This document shows, piece by piece, positions 17,606-25,980 of a stretch of 64,000 nucleotides of DNA. A program made the position numbers and the translations under genes. How positions within the stretch are numbered: position 1 is the stretch's first letter; every line of letters starts with the position of its first letter. The stretch spans positions 1 to 64,000 of the forward strand of contig NZ_JABKAV010000007.1 of assembly GCF_013377905.1 (NCBI RefSeq). The letters are read 5' to 3'. Source of the stretch: Hymenobacter terrestris (GTDB lineage Bacteria > Bacteroidota > Bacteroidia > Cytophagales > Hymenobacteraceae). The notes beneath the pieces were generated by a model. The model searched no databases and had not been told where the DNA came from. It was given only the letters and a program-made list of their open reading frames with translations.

Positions 17606-18091
17606 ATGTCTGTTCCCACCTTCGACCGAGATGACCGCCTGCAGTGGGTAGAGCGCGTTTCGCGCCTGCTCGACAGCCAGTTTCGGGTGCCCGGCACCAA
17701 CTGGCGCTTCGGCCTCGACCCGATTATGGGCCTGCTGCCGGTAGTAGGCGGGCTGCCTTCGCTGGCTGTTTCGGGCCTGCTGATTCTGACCATGATACGC
17801 CATGGCGCCAGCGGCAACTTGGTGGTGCGCATGGTATTCAATGTAGTGCTCGACGCGCTGATTGGCGCGATTCCGATAGTGGGCAACATCTTCGACTTCG
17901 CTTATAAAGCCAACAACCGCAACGTGGCGCTGCTGCGCGCTCATTACGCCGAGGGCCGGCACCAGGGTTCGGGCAAGGGCCTGTTGCTGGTGCTGACTCT
18001 GGTGCTGCTGGCGCTGGGGGGGCTGCTGGTGTGGGCCGCCTGGTGGCTGGGTTCGGTGCTGTGGAACTGGGGCGAATCGGTGCAGTGGTAA
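17606..18091 (+). CDS. DUF4112 membrane protein
   Basis: This 161-residue protein matches DUF4112: WVERVSRLLDSQFRVPGTNWRFGLDP, then GLLPVVGGLPSLAVSGLLI and DALIGAIPIVGNIFDFAYKANNRN, two glycine/proline-broken hydrophobic segments, and a final C-terminal helix. The family is unassigned. The ORF opens 15 codons earlier, but the Met at 17606 begins the conserved region, and the preceding bases overlap the neighbour's stop. It lies 35 bases behind the DAC-domain gene on the same strand, so the two may act together; that link is inference from position only. Confidence 0.85.
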   Translation: MSVPTFDRDDRLQWVERVSRLLDSQFRVPGTNWRFGLDPIMGLLPVVGGLPSLAVSGLLILTMIRHGASGNLVVRMVFNVVLDALIGAIPIVGNIFDFAYKANNRNVALLRAHYAEGRHQGSGKGLLLVLTLVLLALGGLLVWAAWWLGSVLWNWGESVQW

Positions 18092-18136
18092 GGTAGTGCC
18101 TGTTGCGCCGTCGATGTCGCTCAGGCCCGGCATGCC

Positions 18137-18144
18137 TACCTTTG
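18137..18144 (+). promoter_or_regulatory. TACCTTTG element four bases before an ATG (leaderless candidate)
   Basis: TACCTTTG at 18137-18144 is followed by GAGC and then the ATG at 18149, which begins an unmistakable lipoprotein signal peptide. The predicted transcription start coincides with the start codon. Confidence 0.65.
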
Positions 18145-18148
18145 GAGC

Positions 18149-18586
18149 ATGAAAATCCTTCAATTGGTTCCGCTACTGCTGTTGCTGGCGGCCTGCCAAC
18201 CCTCTTCATCTCAACCTGAAACCGGCCAGCAGGTGGCCGAGGCCGAGAAGACTGTACTTGCTGATCATGACTCGCTTATGGTGCAGATGGGCCGGCTCTA
18301 TGAGCTGCGCCAGCAGCTGGCCAAACTGCCGGCCGCCGATACCGTAGCCATTGGCCAGGCCCGGCGGGCAATAGTGGGTGCCGAAAATGGTATGATGGAC
18401 TGGATGCACCGCTACCACCGCCCGGCCGATACAGTGGCCGACGCCCGGCGACTGGCTTATTACGCCCGGCAGCAGGAACGCATCGATTCGGTGGGCCGTT
18501 TGTTTAAGAGCAGTCAGGCGGCCGCCCGCCAGCTGCTGGGGGCCGCCCCCGCGGCCGCGGGCCCTTCGTCTTCCGTTACTCAATAA
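18149..18586 (+). CDS. Lipoprotein of a SCO/cytochrome c operon
   Basis: This 145-residue predicted lipoprotein (MKILQLVPLLLLLAACQPSS, Cys at 16) has a mostly helical, possibly coiled-coil mature part (DHDSLMVQMGRLYELRQQLA) and a low-complexity Ala/Pro/Ser tail. It has no known domain. It is the first gene of a three-gene set, with the SCO-family gene 12 bases downstream and a cytochrome c gene overlapping that one. This suggests a role near copper delivery or electron transfer at the membrane, which is inference from context. Confidence 0.75.
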   Translation: MKILQLVPLLLLLAACQPSSSQPETGQQVAEAEKTVLADHDSLMVQMGRLYELRQQLAKLPAADTVAIGQARRAIVGAENGMMDWMHRYHRPADTVADARRLAYYARQQERIDSVGRLFKSSQAAARQLLGAAPAAAGPSSSVTQ

Positions 18587-18598
18587 GCTGTTTTTTTG

Positions 18599-19285
18599 AT
18601 GACTACTTCGCTTCGTCGTGCCGGCCAGCTGCTGGCCGCTGCCGGGCTGGTCCTGAGCTTCTCGCTCGGCGGCTGCTCCTCTTCTTCCACCGAACAAGCC
18701 GCTGAGCGCCTGCCAGTGCTGGGTTTCAAATCTACTGAGCCCACTTCGCCCTCCGACACGCTGCCCGACCCCATCCCCGCCTTCCGCCTCACCAACCAGG
18801 ACCGGCAGGTGATTACCAACCAAACCTTTGCGGGCAAGGTGTACGTCACCGACTTCTTCTTTGCCACTTGCCCCAGCATCTGTCCCAAAATGCAGAGCGA
18901 GCTGCTGCGCGTATACAAGGCGTTCAAAGCAAACCCCAAGGTGCTGTTTCTGAGTCACACCATCGACCCGGCCCACGACTCGATTCCGGTGCTGCGCGAC
19001 TACGCCGAGCGGCTGGGCATCAACGACGCCTCGCGCTGGCACTTCGCCACGACCGGCCGCGACTCGGTTTTTGCCCTGGCCAAGGCCTACATGACGGGCG
19101 CGGAGGTGGATGCCACCGTGCCCGGCGGCTTTGCCCACAGCGGCACGTTTGCCCTCGTCGATTCGCAGCGGCGGGTGCGGGGCGTGTACGATGGCATGGT
19201 TGCCGAGCAGGTCGATCAGCTGATCAAGGATATTCCGGTGTTGCTGAAGGAGGAGGCACAGGCGCAGCCCGTGGCGGCCAAATGA
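18599..19285 (+). CDS. SCO1/SenC family copper/redox protein
   Basis: This 228-residue lipoprotein (LVLSFSLGGCSSSS lipobox) has a thioredoxin-like fold. The SCO signature is complete: VYVTDFFFATCPSICPKM with the Cys-x3-Cys copper site, LFLSHTIDPAHDSIPVLRDYAE, and the distal His in GGFAHSGTFALVD. SCO proteins deliver Cu to the CuA site of cytochrome oxidase or act as thiol reductases. The ATG at 18599 was chosen; a TTG just before it is in frame. Its stop overlaps the start of the cytochrome c gene by four bases (ATGA). Confidence 0.93.
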   Translation: MTTSLRRAGQLLAAAGLVLSFSLGGCSSSSTEQAAERLPVLGFKSTEPTSPSDTLPDPIPAFRLTNQDRQVITNQTFAGKVYVTDFFFATCPSICPKMQSELLRVYKAFKANPKVLFLSHTIDPAHDSIPVLRDYAERLGINDASRWHFATTGRDSVFALAKAYMTGAEVDATVPGGFAHSGTFALVDSQRRVRGVYDGMVAEQVDQLIKDIPVLLKEEAQAQPVAAK

Positions 19286-19716
19286 GGATGCGCGGCCATT
19301 CGTTGCGGCTGCTGGGTGCCGGTGGCCTGCTGCTCACGCTCACCTTTTCGCTGGGCAGCTGCTTTACCGAGCGCCAGAACGAGGGCGCCCAGCTGTACAC
19401 CGCCCATTGCAGCAGTTGCCACGGCGACCAGGGCCAGGGCCTGGAGCGCCTCATCCCGCCTGTAGCCGCCGCCGACTACATTGCTAGCAACCGCGCCGAA
19501 CTGCCCTGCATTATTCGCAAGGGCATGCAGGGCGACATTGTGGTGAACGGCATCCATTACAACCAGATAATGCCGGGGCATGAGGACCTGACCGACTCTC
19601 AAATCACCAACCTGCTCAACTTTCTGCAAACCAACTGGGGCAATACCAACCAGCCCTATACCATCCGCGAAACGGCCGAGCTACTCGGGCGTTGCAACGG
19701 TTCGGATGGGCAGTAA
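19282..19716 (+). CDS. Monoheme cytochrome c lipoprotein
   Basis: This 144-residue exported c-type cytochrome has a lipoprotein-like signal (LLLTLTFSLGSCFTER), a CSSCHG heme-attachment site near residue 43 (YTAHCSSCHGDQGQGLE) and a Met ligand in YNQIMPGHEDLTD. A second Cys pair (LPCIIRKG and LGRCNG) could form a disulfide. It probably carries electrons near the terminal oxidase, in keeping with the overlapping SCO gene upstream. The ORF is open far upstream, but only as a shadow of the SCO gene; the ATG at 19282 overlaps the SCO stop. Confidence 0.93.
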   Translation: MRMRGHSLRLLGAGGLLLTLTFSLGSCFTERQNEGAQLYTAHCSSCHGDQGQGLERLIPPVAAADYIASNRAELPCIIRKGMQGDIVVNGIHYNQIMPGHEDLTDSQITNLLNFLQTNWGNTNQPYTIRETAELLGRCNGSDGQ

Positions 19717-19951
19717 ACGACAGCAAAAAGATAGCCCCGCACCTAAAAACGTTTGAGCCACAAGCTTCCTGCTGCCTGGGCGACACATAACCGGCCAGGC
19801 GGCAACAAGACACTGGCAGCCGGTTGCCGGGCGGGAACTGCTAGCCAATGGAGGCCGTTCTTTTTAGTCAGCCGCTCGGCTGGCAGCGGGTTTTGGTCGT
19901 GCATCTTCGCCCAAACCTGCTTAGCTTGCACCTTCATTTCTTTGCTTGAAT

Positions 19952-20953
19952 ATGGCCCTGTTTGACTTTCTGAAGAAGAAGTCCGAAGACAACACTTCGG
20001 CACCTGCAACTCCTGCTACGGCTGCCGGATCCGGCGACGCGCCAACTGCCCCAGCTACGCCGGCCGAGCCGGCCGGCCCCCGCTACAAAGGCTCCAACTA
20101 CCAGATGCCTGCCCCGGAAGTCCCGGCTCCCATGCCCATCATTCCGCCGGCTCCGCCCATTGCCATGCCCGGCATGATGACGGGCCAGCCCGACGGCGGC
20201 ATGTCTGAACAGCCCGCTTTCGAGCCCACCAATATTCTGGAGCAGCTGCTGATGCAGGCTTCCTACGACCCGCAGTTCCGGCCGCCCTTCTACCAGGCAC
20301 TGCTAGGCGAGGAGCTGACGGTGGTGCTGGCTGCCCGCGAAGATCAGGAGCCCGGCGAGATTACGCCTACCGAAGGGATGGAAATTCAGCTCCAGGCGCT
20401 GCACGATGGCAAAATCGCTATTTTCACGGCCGTAGAGCGCATTTTCGATAACGGTGCCGTACCCGAGGGCAGCGTTACCTACATGCGCCTGCGGGGCCAC
20501 GACTTCTTCACCATGGTGCAGGACGCTGATTGCGCCATTAACCCCTTCTCGGCGGTGGGCAAGCTGATGCCGGCCGACGAAATCAAGGCCCTGGTATCCG
20601 GCCAGCTCTTCGAGGGCGCGCCGCAGCAGGATGTGCAGGTAACCCTGCACCAGCCCGAGCCCGAGCCCACGGCCCTGCTCGACGGCCTGCGCGAGTACAG
20701 CGCCACCCAGCCAGCTATCCGCAACGTGTATCTGGCCGAAATGCGCATGCAGAACGCTCCCGAGCAGTCGCGGCTGCTCGTAGCTTTCGATACCGAAGAA
20801 ACCGACCCGGCCTTCATGCAGGACCTGGGACCTATCATCAAGGGCAACATTGCCGAAGCGCAGTTCGTGGACCTGATGCTGATTGATCCCACTTCCGAGG
20901 AGCCGCTGATTCAGTACCTGCTCACCACCGAGCCGGTGTACGCCCGGGCTTAG
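19952..20953 (+). CDS. SseB family protein with Pro/Ala-rich N-terminal linker
   Basis: This 333-residue protein begins MALFDFLKKKSEDN, followed by about 75 residues of Ala/Pro/Gly/Met-rich low complexity. The C-terminal two thirds have the SseB pattern: FYQALLGEELTVVLA and a beta-rich N-terminal domain, then the SseB C-terminal domain starting PEPEPTALLDGLREYSATQP and IRNVYLAEMRM. SseB was named for enhanced serine sensitivity in E. coli and is of uncertain function; related domains occur in effector-like and immunity-like proteins. An in-frame TTG lies two codons before the ATG used. The stop codon is the start of a heptamer tandem repeat. Confidence 0.8.
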   Translation: MALFDFLKKKSEDNTSAPATPATAAGSGDAPTAPATPAEPAGPRYKGSNYQMPAPEVPAPMPIIPPAPPIAMPGMMTGQPDGGMSEQPAFEPTNILEQLLMQASYDPQFRPPFYQALLGEELTVVLAAREDQEPGEITPTEGMEIQLQALHDGKIAIFTAVERIFDNGAVPEGSVTYMRLRGHDFFTMVQDADCAINPFSAVGKLMPADEIKALVSGQLFEGAPQQDVQVTLHQPEPEPTALLDGLREYSATQPAIRNVYLAEMRMQNAPEQSRLLVAFDTEETDPAFMQDLGPIIKGNIAEAQFVDLMLIDPTSEEPLIQYLLTTEPVYARA

Positions 20954-20982
20954 AGATTAGAGATTAGAGATTAGAGATTAGA
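20950..20982. repeat. Heptamer tandem repeat TTAGAGA (4.7 copies)
   Basis: TTAGAGA is repeated 4.7 times starting on the stop codon of the SseB-like gene, and is followed directly by AAAGAACGTCATT, the end of the palindromic element family. Confidence 0.9.
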
Positions 20983-21017
20983 AAAGAACGTCATTCCGAA
21001 CGGAGTGGCGTTCTTTT
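20982..21017 (+). terminator. Hairpin with T-tract after the SseB-like gene
   Basis: AAAAGAACG at 20982-20990 pairs with CGTTCTTTT at 21009-21017, followed by CTTTTG. It is a likely weak terminator built from a shortened palindromic element. Confidence 0.55.
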
Positions 21018-21043
21018 CTTTTGTAGCTGGTTATAAATTCAGC

Positions 21044-21146
21044 AGAACGTCATGCTGAGCGTAGCCGAATCATCTCTACCGCTTCGTTGCAAGGGTAGTT
21101 CAACGAAGCGGTAGAGATACTTCGACTGCGCTCAGCATGACGTTCT
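21044..21146. repeat. Dispersed palindromic element (GAACGTCAT family), copy 2
   Basis: The arms begin AGAACGTCATGCTGAGCG and end CGCTCAGCATGACGTTCT, with an inner pair CTCTACCGCTTCGTTG / CAACGAAGCGGTAGAG. It lies in the convergent gap between the SseB-like and DUF2062 genes. Confidence 0.85.
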
Positions 21147-21217
21147 TTTGACTTCCTAACCACCGTCGTATCCTGAATTTTTAAGTTTGTCAGGCGCCAT
21201 CGTCTAACGCTGATCTT

Positions 21218-21760
21218 CTACCCCAGTCCCGTCGGCACTGAATTCTTGTTACGTATAGCCTTCACCAGCAGCGGGCGCAACACGAAATACACAACCGGCC
21301 CCAGTACCATAAAAGCGCCGGCCCAGAGCAGCAATGCGCCCAACATGGCCTGCCAGAGCAGATGCAGCGCCGCCAGCCAATCGTTGGCCAGCAGGTAGCG
21401 CAGTTTGTCGAGCGTGAGTGCGGGAGCTTGGTCGCCCCAAAGTAAGGCCCCCTGCCGCAGCAGTGGAATGACGAGCAGCAGCTGAACCGGACTCCAGAGG
21501 TGGGCGATGAGTAGGGTGGCGGCCACATTCAGGCGCAGCCGCAACGCCGCAAACGTAGCCGTAAGTGTCGTTAGGCCCAGTACCGGAATAACCCCGCAGG
21601 CCGAACCCAACACTACCGTAAGAGCCAGTTGGTGCGGCGTAAGGCCTTGGCGCAACAGCCCGAACAAGGGGTCAGTAACCCGGCGCTGCCACCAGCTACG
21701 GGTTTGGGTGGTGGCGGGTGAAGGCAAGGATTCAGACACAATAAACAACTTCAAAAGCAA
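21218..21760 (-). CDS. DUF2062 membrane protein
   Basis: This 180-residue protein has an amphipathic N-terminus, then RQGLTPHQLALTVVLGSACGVIPVLG, the conserved start of DUF2062, and about four hydrophobic segments (ALRLRLNVAATLLIAHLWSP, LLLVIPLLRQG, WQAMLGALLLWAGAFMVLGP). The family is widespread and unassigned, sometimes fused to glycosyltransferases. There is no such fusion here. Several Met codons near the N-terminus make the exact start uncertain. It is divergent from the YihY gene on its right. Confidence 0.8.
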   Translation of the reverse strand: MLLKLFIVSESLPSPATTQTRSWWQRRVTDPLFGLLRQGLTPHQLALTVVLGSACGVIPVLGLTTLTATFAALRLRLNVAATLLIAHLWSPVQLLLVIPLLRQGALLWGDQAPALTLDKLRYLLANDWLAALHLLWQAMLGALLLWAGAFMVLGPVVYFVLRPLLVKAIRNKNSVPTGLG

Positions 21761-21914
21761 AATAAAACTAACCGCAGCACGCTTGCTTAGCAGCCCCTTT
21801 TCATGAAGCTACTTAGAAAGCTGGCACTGGGACCGTTGGCCTAAGCGGCTGGTACAATAGACGCACAGCTTACCCGGGCTCACCAGATTCACTACGCATA
21901 GGCCAGGCAGCTTG

Positions 21915-21922
21915 TATCTTCG
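21915..21922 (+). promoter_or_regulatory. TATCTTCG promoter-like element upstream of the YihY gene
   Basis: TATCTTCG is a one-base variant of TAnnTTTG, placed 51 bases before the ATG at 21974 in the divergent DUF2062/YihY gap. Confidence 0.35.
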
Positions 21923-21973
21923 TGCAGCACGCTTCGTCGGCCAGACTGCCTTTAGCCCCGGACGGTGCCTTCC

Positions 21974-22924
21974 ATGACAAAAGTACACCTGCGGCCCGTG
22001 GCCCGCCGTCCGTTCGTTGTATTCTGGCTGCTGCTGCGCCACGCGGCCCGCGAGTTCGGCAACCACGACCCGCTGCGGCTGGGGGCGGCCACGGCTTTCT
22101 TTGCCACGTTTGCTCTGCCGCCTATCGTCATCATTCTCATTCAGGGGCTGGGCTATCTGTACTCAGCCTCGCAGGTGCGGGTGTTGCTACTCACCAAACT
22201 CTCGCACATGCTGGGGGCCTCGGCGGCTGGGTTGGTCGAGCAGATTCTGCGCAACGTAACCGATGTGCAGCGCAGCCGGCTGGTTACATGGCTGGGCTTC
22301 ACGTTTTTGCTGTTCATTGCCACTACCCTGTTCGGCGTTATTCAACACTCGCTCAACCAGATATGGCAGGTGCGGGTACGCCGCCGCACCGGCCAGCTAC
22401 GCACTGTACTCAAGGAGCGGGCCCGCTCACTGGGCCTGCTGCTGGCCACGGGCCTACTCTCGATGCTGGCCTTTTTGTCGGATGCTGCTCTGGGCTTTGT
22501 AGCCAGCTATGCCGATTACTTCAATGCCACGGTCGGCAATGCCGTGCTGGAGGTAGCCAACCGGCTGTTTTCACTGCTGATTCTGGTGGGCTGGTGCGGC
22601 GTTACGTTCCGCAACCTGAGTTCGGCCAAAATACCGCGTAAGGCTGTCTGGCGCGGGGCACTGCTCACGGGCAGCCTCATCAGCCTGGGCGAAAGCGTGC
22701 TGGGGCTGCTGCTGGTACCACGCAACCTAGGCCCCATCTACGGACCGGCTTCCAGCATCGTGCTAGTGCTGCTGTTCGTGTTCTATTCGGCCATGATTTT
22801 CTATTTCGGCGCCTGTTTCACCAAGGCCTACGCCCAGTACGCAGGGCTGGATATCCGCCCCAAAAAATCGGCCGTGCGCTACAAACTGGTCGATGTAGTT
22901 GAGGAAGAGGCGGTTAGTGGTTAG
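21974..22924 (+). CDS. YihY/BrkB family inner membrane protein
   Basis: This 316-residue protein has six membrane segments and the YihY/virulence factor BrkB pattern: LRLGAATAFFATFALPPIVIILIQGLG in the first helix, RNVTDVQRS, LFGVIQHSLNQIWQVR, and GPIYGPASSIVLVLLFVFYSAMIFYFGACFTKAYAQ near the end. The family was once thought to be RNase BN; its real role at the inner membrane is unknown. A GTG three codons earlier is in frame. The last codons coincide with the heptamer repeat at 22914-22938. Confidence 0.88.
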   Translation: MTKVHLRPVARRPFVVFWLLLRHAAREFGNHDPLRLGAATAFFATFALPPIVIILIQGLGYLYSASQVRVLLLTKLSHMLGASAAGLVEQILRNVTDVQRSRLVTWLGFTFLLFIATTLFGVIQHSLNQIWQVRVRRRTGQLRTVLKERARSLGLLLATGLLSMLAFLSDAALGFVASYADYFNATVGNAVLEVANRLFSLLILVGWCGVTFRNLSSAKIPRKAVWRGALLTGSLISLGESVLGLLLVPRNLGPIYGPASSIVLVLLFVFYSAMIFYFGACFTKAYAQYAGLDIRPKKSAVRYKLVDVVEEEAVSG

Positions 22925-22938
22925 TGGTTAGTGGTTAG
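22914..22938. repeat. Heptamer tandem repeat TTAGTGG (3.6 copies)
   Basis: TTAGTGG repeats 3.6 times across the last codons and stop of the YihY gene, ending four bases before a palindromic element (AAAGAACGTCATT), the same arrangement as at 20950. Confidence 0.9.
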
Positions 22939-22942
22939 CGAA

Positions 22943-23043
22943 AGAACGTCATTCGGAGCGCAGCCGGAGAACCGCAACTGCTTCGTTGTAACGATTCATG
23001 TGGAGCGGTAGAGATTCTTCGGCTGCGCTCCGAATGACGTTCT
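22943..23043. repeat. Dispersed palindromic element (GAACGTCAT family), copy 3
   Basis: The ends are AGAACGTCATTCGGAGCGCA and its complement TGCGCTCCGAATGACGTTCT, with a partly degraded centre that keeps GCTTCGTTG and GCGGTAGAGATTCTTC. It lies between the YihY gene and the RNA helicase promoter. Confidence 0.85.
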
Positions 23044-23087
23044 CACACCAACCTTAATAAGTTCGCCTCTGCCCTCTCGCAAAGCCT

Positions 23088-23095
23088 TACCTTTG
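23088..23095 (+). promoter_or_regulatory. TACCTTTG promoter element of the DEAD-box helicase gene
   Basis: TACCTTTG ends 18 bases before the ATG at 23114, predicting a leader of roughly 14 bases. A TTG inside the element is in frame, but would start before the predicted transcription start. Confidence 0.65.
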
Positions 23096-23113
23096 CTGAT
23101 TGAATCCCAGATT

Positions 23114-24532
23114 ATGACTCCGACCGAACCGAATACCCCCGCCGCCGCCGCCGCTACTTTCGCCGACTTAGGCCTGACGCCCGAGCTGCTGAAAGCCCTG
23201 GAAGAGCTCCAGTTCCAGACGCCCACGCCCGTGCAGGAGCAGGTAGTACCCATGGCCCTGGCCGGTCAGGATGTGGCCGGGCAAGCACCTACCGGCTCGG
23301 GTAAAACCGCCGCCTATGGCCTCTCGGTACTGCAATTGCTCGATCTGAAGCAGGACGCGGTGCAGGTAATTGTGCTGGTGCCGGCCCGCGAGCTGGCTCT
23401 GCAGGTGCGCGACGCCCTCAAGAAGCTGGGTAAGTATATGCCCAACCTGCGAGTGGCGGCTTTCTACGGCGGCCACGCCTTCCGCGAAGAAACGGCTTCG
23501 CTCACTCAGGCCCCGCACATTGTGGTGGCCACGCCCGGCCGTCTGCTCGACCACTTCGAGCGGCGCTCCATCATCCCTAACCAGCTCAAAACTCTGATTC
23601 TTGACGAGGCCGACAAGCTGCTGGAGCTGGGCTTTCAAGAGGAGCTGGTGGAGATTATCAAGCGCCTGCCGCGCCGCCGCCAGACCTTGCTGTTCTCCGC
23701 CACGATGTCGGATAAAGTGCTGGACCTGATTCGGAAGAACCTGACCCGGCCGCGCGTGGTAAACGCGGGCCAGGACACCGACGAGCTGCCCGAAAACCTG
23801 ACGCTGCTCGGCCACTTCGGCGCTATCGAGCAGAAGCCGGCCGCGCTGCTGCACTTGCTGAATCTGCCCGAAACGGGCCGCGCCCTCATCTTCTGCAACA
23901 CCCGCGACCGGTGCATGGAGCTGACCCGCTTTCTGGTGGGCCGCGGCATAGCGGCCGAGGTGCTGCACGGCAAAATGCCCCAGCCCGAGCGCGACAAGGC
24001 CCTGCTGAAACTGCGCAACGGCTCCAGCCAAGTGCTGGTAGCCACCGATGTAGCCGCCCGCGGCATCGACGTAACGCAGCTCGATACGGTGGTGCAGTAC
24101 GACGCCCCCGATAAAGCCGACGGATTCCAGCACCGGGCCGGCCGCACGGCCCGCGCCGGTGCCGCTGGTACGGCCCACCTGTTGGCCACCGAAAAAGAGC
24201 GCGCCCACGTGAGCAAGTGGCCCATAGCCGAAGGCATCAAATGGACGCCGTTGCACGCGCCCAAGCTGCCGCCCGCCGCCCCCAAAGCCCCGCGCCCCGA
24301 GAACGTAACCCTACACGTATCGGCCGGCAAAAAGGATAAAGTAAGCGCCCACGACTTGGTAGGTGCCTTCGTGAATGTGGGCGGTGTAGCTCGCGAGCAG
24401 GTGGGCCACATTGAGGTGTTCGACTACTACAGCTACGTGGCCGTACCCCGCGAACAGGCCCAGCTGGTAGCCGAACGCCTGGCTGGTACTAAGGTAAAGG
24501 GCCGCAAGGTGCGCGTGTCGATTGTGGCTTAG
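23114..24532 (+). CDS. DEAD-box ATP-dependent RNA helicase, DbpA-like
   Basis: This 472-residue helicase has all core motifs: the Q motif phrase FADLGLTPELLKALEELQFQTPTPVQ, motif I APTGSGKT, Ia VPARELALQV, GG, Ib ATPGRLLDH, motif II LDEADKLLELGF, motif III FSATM, motif IV LIFCNTRDRCMELT, V ATDVAARGID and VI QHRAGRTARAG. The C-terminal ~75 residues (VTLHVSAGKKDKVSAHDLVG...VGHIEVFDYYSYVAV) form a DbpA/CsdA-type RNA-binding domain, which in E. coli DbpA targets 23S rRNA helix 92. A role in ribosome assembly is likely. A hairpin terminator follows. Confidence 0.93.
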   Translation: MTPTEPNTPAAAAATFADLGLTPELLKALEELQFQTPTPVQEQVVPMALAGQDVAGQAPTGSGKTAAYGLSVLQLLDLKQDAVQVIVLVPARELALQVRDALKKLGKYMPNLRVAAFYGGHAFREETASLTQAPHIVVATPGRLLDHFERRSIIPNQLKTLILDEADKLLELGFQEELVEIIKRLPRRRQTLLFSATMSDKVLDLIRKNLTRPRVVNAGQDTDELPENLTLLGHFGAIEQKPAALLHLLNLPETGRALIFCNTRDRCMELTRFLVGRGIAAEVLHGKMPQPERDKALLKLRNGSSQVLVATDVAARGIDVTQLDTVVQYDAPDKADGFQHRAGRTARAGAAGTAHLLATEKERAHVSKWPIAEGIKWTPLHAPKLPPAAPKAPRPENVTLHVSAGKKDKVSAHDLVGAFVNVGGVAREQVGHIEVFDYYSYVAVPREQAQLVAERLAGTKVKGRKVRVSIVA

Positions 24533-24573
24533 CAAGCAGAACACGGCTACTACGCTAAAAATAGGCTAATTTG

Positions 24574-24611
24574 GAAGCCGCGTCTGACCTTAGACGCGGC
24601 TTCTGGTTTTT
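24574..24611 (+). terminator. Intrinsic terminator after the RNA helicase gene
   Basis: GAAGCCGCGTCT pairs with AGACGCGGCTTC (12-base perfect stem, 6-base loop), followed by TGGTTTTT. Confidence 0.85.
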
Positions 24612-24631
24612 CTGTACCTCTCCTTTCCGCT

Positions 24632-25900
24632 ATGGCTGCTCCCATATCCGTCACTTCTCAGACTGCCGCCGCCGCCCCTGCCGGGGCCGAAGCCCCGAAT
24701 TATACGCCCGCCCTGGCATCGCTCACGGTGCTTTTTTTTATGATGGGCTTTATCACCTGTCTGAACGACATTCTGATTCCCTATCTGAAGGCCATCTTCA
24801 GCCTTACTTACACGCAGGCCAACCTGATTAATCTGTGCTTTTTTGGGGCCTATTTCGTGATGGGCATTCCGGCTGGGCGACTGGTGCAGCGCGTGGGCTA
24901 TAAAGGGGGTATGCTCACCGGCTTTCTGATTGCCGCACTTGGGTCGTTCCTGTTCTACCCGGCCGCCGACAGCCGCAGCTACGGGTTGTTTCTGGGGGCG
25001 CTATTCGTGCTGGCCACTGGCGTGGTGTTGCTGCAGGTTGCGGGCAACCCGTATGTGGCCATTCTGGGGCCGGCGCAGTCGGCACCGGCGCGGCTTACAC
25101 TCACGCAGGCCTTCAACTCGCTGGGCACTACAGTGGCCCCACTACTGGGTTCGGCCCTCATCCTCAACAACCTGCCTGACCTCGATACTGCTGCCTCAGC
25201 CGCAGCCATCGATGTGAAAGCCGTGCAGACGCCTTACTTGGCTATTGGCGGCGTACTCGTGCTCATCAGCCTGCTGCTGGCCATGCTCAAGCTGCCTAAA
25301 ATTACGCATGCGCAGGCAGAAAACGAGGATTTGAGCCGTCGGGCTTACCACTACCGCCACCTTGTATTCGGTGTGGTGGCTATTTTTGCTTACGTAGGCG
25401 GTGAGGTAGCCATCGGCTCGCACATTGTCAACTATCTACACCTACCCGACGTGATGAGCCTCTCGCCCAAAATGGCCGGCGATAAGGTGGCCTGGTACTG
25501 GGGCGGGGCGATGGTGGGTCGCTTCATGGGGGCTTATCTACTCAACAAGTTCAACCCGGGCCGCCTGCTGGCCTTTAACGCGCTGGGCGCGGTGCTGCTG
25601 GTGCTGCTGTCGGTGAGCACCACCGGCGCGCTAGCCATGTGGAGCCTGTTGGCCGTGGGCCTGATGAACTCTATTATGTTTGCCACCATCTTCACGCTGG
25701 CCGTGCGCGACCTGGGCCGCAATACCGAGGAAGCTTCGGGCCTACTCAATGTGGGTATTGTGGGCGGCGCCATCATCCCGCTGCTATTTGGTATGGTAGC
25801 CGACAGCAGCGGGCTGCGCTGGGCCTTTATTCTGCCAGTGCTGTGCTACGCCTACATTACGTGGTATGGCCTCAAGGGCCACCGTCCGGCGGTGGCATAA
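24632..25900 (+). CDS. Sugar MFS transporter, FucP/GluP-like
   Basis: This 422-residue permease of the FucP/glucose-galactose branch of the major facilitator superfamily has 12 membrane segments. Typical phrases are FFMMGFITCLNDILIPYLK in helix 1, CFFGAYFVMGIPAGRLVQRVGYKGG (loop 2-3), VAGNPYVAILGP in helix 4-5, TQAFNSLGTTVAPLLGS, and YVGGEVAIGSHIVNYL in helix 7. It imports a hexose with a proton. It sits tail to tail with the minus-strand glucan utilisation locus, so it may take up the glucose released by GH3, though it is not in the same operon. A bidirectional terminator separates them. Confidence 0.9.
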   Translation: MAAPISVTSQTAAAAPAGAEAPNYTPALASLTVLFFMMGFITCLNDILIPYLKAIFSLTYTQANLINLCFFGAYFVMGIPAGRLVQRVGYKGGMLTGFLIAALGSFLFYPAADSRSYGLFLGALFVLATGVVLLQVAGNPYVAILGPAQSAPARLTLTQAFNSLGTTVAPLLGSALILNNLPDLDTAASAAAIDVKAVQTPYLAIGGVLVLISLLLAMLKLPKITHAQAENEDLSRRAYHYRHLVFGVVAIFAYVGGEVAIGSHIVNYLHLPDVMSLSPKMAGDKVAWYWGGAMVGRFMGAYLLNKFNPGRLLAFNALGAVLLVLLSVSTTGALAMWSLLAVGLMNSIMFATIFTLAVRDLGRNTEEASGLLNVGIVGGAIIPLLFGMVADSSGLRWAFILPVLCYAYITWYGLKGHRPAVA

Positions 25901-25924
25901 TTTTCGCCTGATGCCTATACAACT

Positions 25925-25961
25925 AAAAGAGCGGTGCTTCCTGAGGAGGCACCGCTCTTTT
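25925..25961. terminator. Bidirectional terminator between permease and GH3 genes
   Basis: AAAAGAGCGGTGC pairs with GCACCGCTCTTTT, giving a 13-base stem with A/T-runs on both sides, placed between two convergent stops. Confidence 0.9.
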
Positions 25962-25980
25962 GGCTAAATACCCAAGCTGT

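Noticed and set aside
20950..20982. TTAGAGA repeats as a CRISPR-like array
   Set aside because: The unit is only 7 bases with no spacers and no cas genes nearby.
23168..24256. Minus-strand open frame of 362 codons
   Set aside because: It is antisense to the DEAD-box helicase gene and is rich in Gln, His, Arg and Val as expected of a shadow frame.
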